Positions 60,193 through 64,000 of a DNA stretch of 64,000 bases are shown here, in pieces. The DNA is taken from positions 496,001 through 560,000 of the forward strand of contig NZ_JAFDOE010000003.1 in the NCBI RefSeq assembly GCF_018342065.1. The letters are read 5' to 3'. A program made the translations under genes and the position numbers. The DNA is from Citrobacter sp. FP75 (GTDB taxonomy: Bacteria > Pseudomonadota > Gammaproteobacteria > Enterobacterales > Enterobacteriaceae). Each line of letters opens with the position of its first letter. Positions within the stretch are counted from its first letter, which is position 1. The notes beneath the pieces are model-generated. The model did not search any database. It was not told the DNA's origin and was given only the letters and a program-made list of their open reading frames with translations.

Positions 60193-62046
60193 ATGAGACG
60201 ATTTCTGACGACGCTGATGATTCTTCTGGTCGTGCTGGTGGCCGGTTTTTCTGCGTTAGTAATGTTGGTGAATCCAAATGATTTTCGCGCGTACATGGTG
60301 AAGCAGGTTGCTGCACGTAGCGGATATCAATTGCAACTGGACGGCCCGCTGCGTTGGCACGTATGGCCCCAGCTTAGCATCCTCTCCGGACGCATGGTGT
60401 TAACGGCTGAAGGGGCCAGCGAACCGCTGGTTCGAGCCGACAATATGCGCCTGGACGTCGCGTTATGGCCGTTGTTGAGCCACCAGCTTAGCGTTAAGCA
60501 AGTGATGCTCAAAGGGGCCGTCATTCAACTGACGCCACAGACCGAAGCGGTGCGTGGCGAAGACGCGCCGATTGCCCCGAAAGACAATATGTTGCCCGAT
60601 GTCGCTGAAGACAGAGGATGGTCATTTGACATCGCTCGCCTGCGCGTTGCCGACAGCGTGCTGGTATTCCAGCATGAAGACGATGAACAGGTAACGGTTC
60701 GCGATATTCACCTGGAAATGGAACAGGACGCTCAGCACCGCGGCACGTTTGACTTCTCTGGCCGCGTAAACCGCGATCAGCGCGATCTTGCCCTGGCCTT
60801 TAACGGTACCGTTGATGCTTCTGATTACCCGCATAACTTAGCGGGCAGTATCGAAAAATTCAGCTGGCAGCTGCAGGGCGCTGATTTGCCGCCGCAGGGG
60901 ATCCAGGGGCAGGGTAAGCTTCAGGTTCAGTGGCAGGAAGAGAATAAACAGCTCGCGTTTAGCCACATCAATTTGACAGCCAACGACAGTTCACTGGCCG
61001 GGCAAGCCCGTGTCTCGCTATCTGATAAACCGGACTGGTCCGTCGATCTGCGTTTTGGTCTGCTCAATCTGGACAACCTGCTTGTGCAGCGCGACGCTAC
61101 GGCGGCGGCAAACGGTGGGGCACAACAGGGTCAAAGCCAATCGACGCTCGCGCGGCCGGTGATTGCGTCCCAGGTCGATGCCGTCTCGTATCAGGGACTC
61201 AAGGGGTTTTCTGCTGACATCGCGTTACAGGCAGACAAAGTTCTCTGGCGGAAAATGGCCTTTGATAACGTCTCAGCAAAGATGGCGAATCAGTCTGGCT
61301 TGTTGAACATAACCGAGTTACAGGGAACAAATAATGGTGGGCTGATTTCGCTGCCCGGCAAGCTGGACGCCAGAAAGACACAGCCAATTGCAGTCTTTCA
61401 CCCGCGTCTGGAAAATGTCGAAATCGGTACCATCCTGAAGGCCTTTAACTATCCGATTGCCCTCACCGGCAAGCTGTCGCTGGCGGGCGATTTTTCCGGT
61501 TCCGATATTGACGCTCAGGCGTTCCGCCACAGCTGGCAAGGGCAGGCTCACGTTGATATGAGCGACACGCGAATGGAAGGAATGAACTTCCAGCAGCTGG
61601 TGCAGCAGGCCGTTGAGCGCAGCGGCGGCGACGTGAAATATCAGCAGAATCTGGATAACGTGACCCGACTGGATCGTTTTGTCACCGATCTGGCGCTGGA
61701 TAACGGCAAGGTTACATTGGATGATATGCAAGGGCAGTCCGCAATGTTGGCGCTTTCAGGTCAAGGTATGCTGGATCTGGTTAAGCAGACATGCGACACG
61801 CAGTTTAACGTACGCGTACTGGGCGGCTGGAATGGGGAAAGCAAGCTGATTGATTTCCTGAAAGCTACGCCGGTTCCGCTGCGCATCTATGGCCCGTGGC
61901 AGGCGTTGAACTACAACCTGCAAGTGGACCAGTTGCTGCGTAAGCATCTGCAGGATGAAGCAAAACGTCGGCTGAACGACTGGGCCGATCGCAACAAAGA
62001 GTCCCGCAGCGGCAAAGATGTTAAAAAACTGCTGGATAAACTCTGA
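60193..62046 (+). CDS. asmA: AsmA outer-membrane assembly/lipid-transport family protein
   Basis: 617 residues. One N-terminal inner-membrane helix (LTTLMILLVVLVAGFSALVML) is followed by a long periplasmic beta-rich domain. Family marks are VNPNDFRAYMVKQVAARSG near the N terminus and KLSLAGDFSGSDIDAQAF near residue 440. It is a member of the VPS13/TamB-like group implicated in phospholipid transport to the outer membrane. Same strand as udk and dcd. Confidence 0.95.
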   Translation: MRRFLTTLMILLVVLVAGFSALVMLVNPNDFRAYMVKQVAARSGYQLQLDGPLRWHVWPQLSILSGRMVLTAEGASEPLVRADNMRLDVALWPLLSHQLSVKQVMLKGAVIQLTPQTEAVRGEDAPIAPKDNMLPDVAEDRGWSFDIARLRVADSVLVFQHEDDEQVTVRDIHLEMEQDAQHRGTFDFSGRVNRDQRDLALAFNGTVDASDYPHNLAGSIEKFSWQLQGADLPPQGIQGQGKLQVQWQEENKQLAFSHINLTANDSSLAGQARVSLSDKPDWSVDLRFGLLNLDNLLVQRDATAAANGGAQQGQSQSTLARPVIASQVDAVSYQGLKGFSADIALQADKVLWRKMAFDNVSAKMANQSGLLNITELQGTNNGGLISLPGKLDARKTQPIAVFHPRLENVEIGTILKAFNYPIALTGKLSLAGDFSGSDIDAQAFRHSWQGQAHVDMSDTRMEGMNFQQLVQQAVERSGGDVKYQQNLDNVTRLDRFVTDLALDNGKVTLDDMQGQSAMLALSGQGMLDLVKQTCDTQFNVRVLGGWNGESKLIDFLKATPVPLRIYGPWQALNYNLQVDQLLRKHLQDEAKRRLNDWADRNKESRSGKDVKKLLDKL

Positions 62047-62053
62047 CAGAGAA

Positions 62054-62088
62054 TGTCGGATGGCGGCGCGTAAGCGTCCCATCCGACA
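62054..62088. repeat. REP-type palindrome between asmA and yegH
   Basis: TGTCGGATGG, CGGCGCGTAAGCGTC, CCATCCGACA is a perfect 10-bp stem of REP form (G-C-rich, GCGTAAGCG centre). It lies between the convergent ends of asmA and yegH. Confidence 0.75.
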
Positions 62089-62094
62089 CGTCAC

Positions 62095-63681
62095 CTACAC
62101 TTCGTAATCCATCTCTTCATCATTATTGTGCAGCGGTATCAACTGGACCTTTTGCACCCGGTGGTTTTCCACCTGTAACGTTTTCAGCCGATAGTCTCCC
62201 ACCTGCACTTCTTCCCCGGTTTTTGGGATGCGCTGCAAATATTCCATCAACAGCCCGGCAATGGTGTGATATTCCCGTTTCTCATCGAGGGGAATTGGGA
62301 TGTACTGCACCAGATCTTCCAACGGCATATGCCCGTTAGCCGTCCATGATCCGTCGGCATTTTTCTGAATGTCGTGGCGGGCGTCGATCTCTTCCACTTC
62401 ATTAGGCAGGTTACCGGCGATGGTCTCCATCACGTCGCTCAGCGTCACAATTCCTTCTACAGAACCAAACTCATCCGCCACAAATGCGAAGTGGGTGCGG
62501 GCGTTACGAAACTGCTCCAGCGCCGGCAGCAGCGGCAAGGTCTCCGGGAACACCAGCGGCTGGCGGATCAAGGCGCGCAGGTTGAGCGGTTCGCCGTGCA
62601 GCGACTGTTGCAGCAGGTCGATAACGTGCACCACACCGAGCAGTTCTTCTTGTTCGTCTTCCCCGGTGACCACCAGACGCGTGTGCTGATTTTTCTCCAG
62701 CAGGGCGCGGACCTCGGCTTCGGGCGCGTTAAGATCGATGTGCTCAATATCATGGCGCGAGGTCATAATGCTGCTGACGGTCCGTTGATTGAGATTCAGC
62801 ACGCGCTCAATCATCCGTCGTTCCTGCGGAGCAAAAATCTGACCTTCATGGTGGTCTGCCAGCATAGCGGCGGTTTGTGCATCCAGTTCAGCGTCTTCTT
62901 TTTGTCCGCTCAGCAGGCGCATCACCGCTTCGGCGGTGCGCTGGCGCAGGGTTTGATTGGCTGACAGAAAACGGCGGCGGTTAAAGATAGCCAGCTGATT
63001 TAATGCCTCAATCATGACCGAGAAGCCGATAGCCGCATACAGGTAGCCTTTTGGAATACGGAAGCCAAACCCTTCAGCGACCAGGCTGAAACCGATCATC
63101 AGCAGGAAGCTAAGACACAGAATAACGATGGTAGGGTGGCTGTTGACAAAGCGGGTCAACGACTTGCTGGCCAGCACCATCAGGCTAATCGCAATAATGA
63201 CGGCTGCCATCATCACGGCCAGGTGATCGACCATCCCCACGGCGGTGATCACCGAGTCGAGAGAGAAGATGGCATCCAGCACGACAATTTGTGCGACCAC
63301 GCCCCAGAACTTCGCCCCTTTACGCTGGGTGGGGTTATCGCTGTCTTTCCCTTCCAGCCGCTCATTGAGTTCCATTGTGGCTTTGAACAGCAGGAAGAAG
63401 CCCCCGAAGAGCATGATCAGGTCTCGCGCGCTAAAGCTCAGATCCCGAATACTAAACAACGGTGTCGTGAGCGTCACCAGCCAGGAGATTGAGGCCAGCA
63501 GCAGCAGGCGCATCACCATCGCCAGCAGGAGCCCGGTAATACGTGCCTTGTCCCGCTGGGCAGGAGGCAATTTCTCCGCGAGGATGGCAATAAAAACAAG
63601 ATTATCAATGCCAAGAACGAGTTCGATCACGATTAGCGTGACGAGTCCGGCCCAGATTGACGGATCGGCAATCCATTCCAT
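62095..63681 (-). CDS. yegH: TerC/CorC-family membrane protein YegH
   Basis: 528 residues from [14 protein letters not shown]. The N-terminal TerC-like domain has about seven helices ([21 protein letters not shown] with the family aspartates). It is followed by a CBS pair ([19 protein letters not shown] to VIDLLQQ) and a C-terminal CorC_HlyC domain ([18 protein letters not shown]). Function is unknown; relatives affect metal export. No strong ribosome site precedes either this ATG or the one six codons upstream, so the start rests on homologue length. Confidence 0.92.
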   Translation of the reverse strand: MEWIADPSIWAGLVTLIVIELVLGIDNLVFIAILAEKLPPAQRDKARITGLLLAMVMRLLLLASISWLVTLTTPLFSIRDLSFSARDLIMLFGGFFLLFKATMELNERLEGKDSDNPTQRKGAKFWGVVAQIVVLDAIFSLDSVITAVGMVDHLAVMMAAVIIAISLMVLASKSLTRFVNSHPTIVILCLSFLLMIGFSLVAEGFGFRIPKGYLYAAIGFSVMIEALNQLAIFNRRRFLSANQTLRQRTAEAVMRLLSGQKEDAELDAQTAAMLADHHEGQIFAPQERRMIERVLNLNQRTVSSIMTSRHDIEHIDLNAPEAEVRALLEKNQHTRLVVTGEDEQEELLGVVHVIDLLQQSLHGEPLNLRALIRQPLVFPETLPLLPALEQFRNARTHFAFVADEFGSVEGIVTLSDVMETIAGNLPNEVEEIDARHDIQKNADGSWTANGHMPLEDLVQYIPIPLDEKREYHTIAGLLMEYLQRIPKTGEEVQVGDYRLKTLQVENHRVQKVQLIPLHNNDEEMDYEV

Positions 63682-64000
63682 AGTAAAAGCTATACCCATA
63701 GTTGTATGACAATTGTCACAATTCGATCATGGATAAAGCCAGCGAAAAATGCAATGCCGGGAACGGATTTCTCTGCCATTTATATCAGGTAGGCAGTCGG
63801 GAAAATAGCCTTAATGTTACTGCAGGAAATAACTTTTTAACGCTGACTATATTTAGGAAATATCGCACGTGGAATATTTAAATATTATCACTGTCAATAT
63901 CAATAAAATCCTAAAAACATTCTGTTTTCACTCTTAATATTAATCTTAAAAGCAACTGGCAGAGGTGTTGTTATCTTGCCTGCTATTCTTTTAACTGCAA
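63682..64000. other. AT-rich leader region at the end of the window
   Basis: 319 bp with no gene. It holds the yegH promoter and the beginning of the region that in E. coli lies upstream of wza. It becomes strongly AT-rich after 63820. I do not see a JUMPstart/ops element in the part that is included. Confidence 0.4.

Noticed and set aside
1-64000. CRISPR arrays, prophages, insertion sequences, integrons
   Set aside because: No regularly spaced repeats, transposase, integrase or phage structural genes were seen anywhere in the window.

Overview
The window is chromosomal DNA of an enterobacterium close to Escherichia and Salmonella, most probably the Citrobacter freundii complex. Almost every gene has an E. 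coli K-12 homologue of the same length, and a chromosomal qnrB-type pentapeptide gene with its LexA box is characteristic of Citrobacter. Family assignments and E. coli gene orders are from memory of the proteins and maps; no search was run.

Layout. (1) 1-9338 corresponds to the E. coli 46-47 min region read towards the terminus: the end of a YehA/StcD-like fimbrial adhesin, rcnB (without rcnR/rcnA), a TPP riboswitch with thiM-thiD, yegW, a yegTUV transporter/hydrolase/kinase operon, fbaB and yegS. The gat operon and yegX found here in E. coli are absent. (2) 9428-39268 corresponds to the E. coli 19-20 min region: artJ, artPIQM, ybjP, ybjQ-amiD, ybjS, ybjT-ltaE-poxB, hcp-hcr, lysO, aqpZ, ybjD, ybjX, macAB, cspD, clpS-clpA. 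Two accessory insertions sit inside it: an AT-rich islet between ybjP and ybjQ (a CspG-like cold-shock gene, a YmcF-like microprotein with an ATT start, qnrB, one unknown gene), and a doxX gene plus a YdhS-like flavoprotein between poxB and hcr. (3) 39302-64000 returns to the 46 min region: CyaR sRNA, trhP (yegQ), yegP, the baeSR/mdtABCD envelope-stress and efflux operon, a single Ibs/Sib type I toxin-antitoxin locus, yegD, alkA, dgcE (yegE), udk, dcd, asmA and yegH. The window ends upstream of where the colanic acid (wza) operon lies in E. coli.

The main large-scale observation is that a block of about 30 kb normally in one replichore sits inside a region of the other replichore, keeping its orientation relative to replication. 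The two junctions can be placed to within about 90 bp and 34 bp. Finer points of interest are the LexA-controlled divergent qnrB beside a cold-shock cspG/ymcF pair, the Ibs/Sib locus with a readable antitoxin promoter, base-pair covariation in the CyaR terminator, a 127-bp ERIC element before lysO, and an orphaned rcnB.

Functional themes: thiamine salvage (thiM/thiD), putative nucleoside or ADP-ribosyl salvage (yegTUV), arginine uptake (art), nitrosative stress (hcp-hcr), envelope and drug export (macAB, mdtABCD with baeSR), proteolysis (clpSA), nucleotide supply (udk, dcd) and DNA alkylation repair (alkA).
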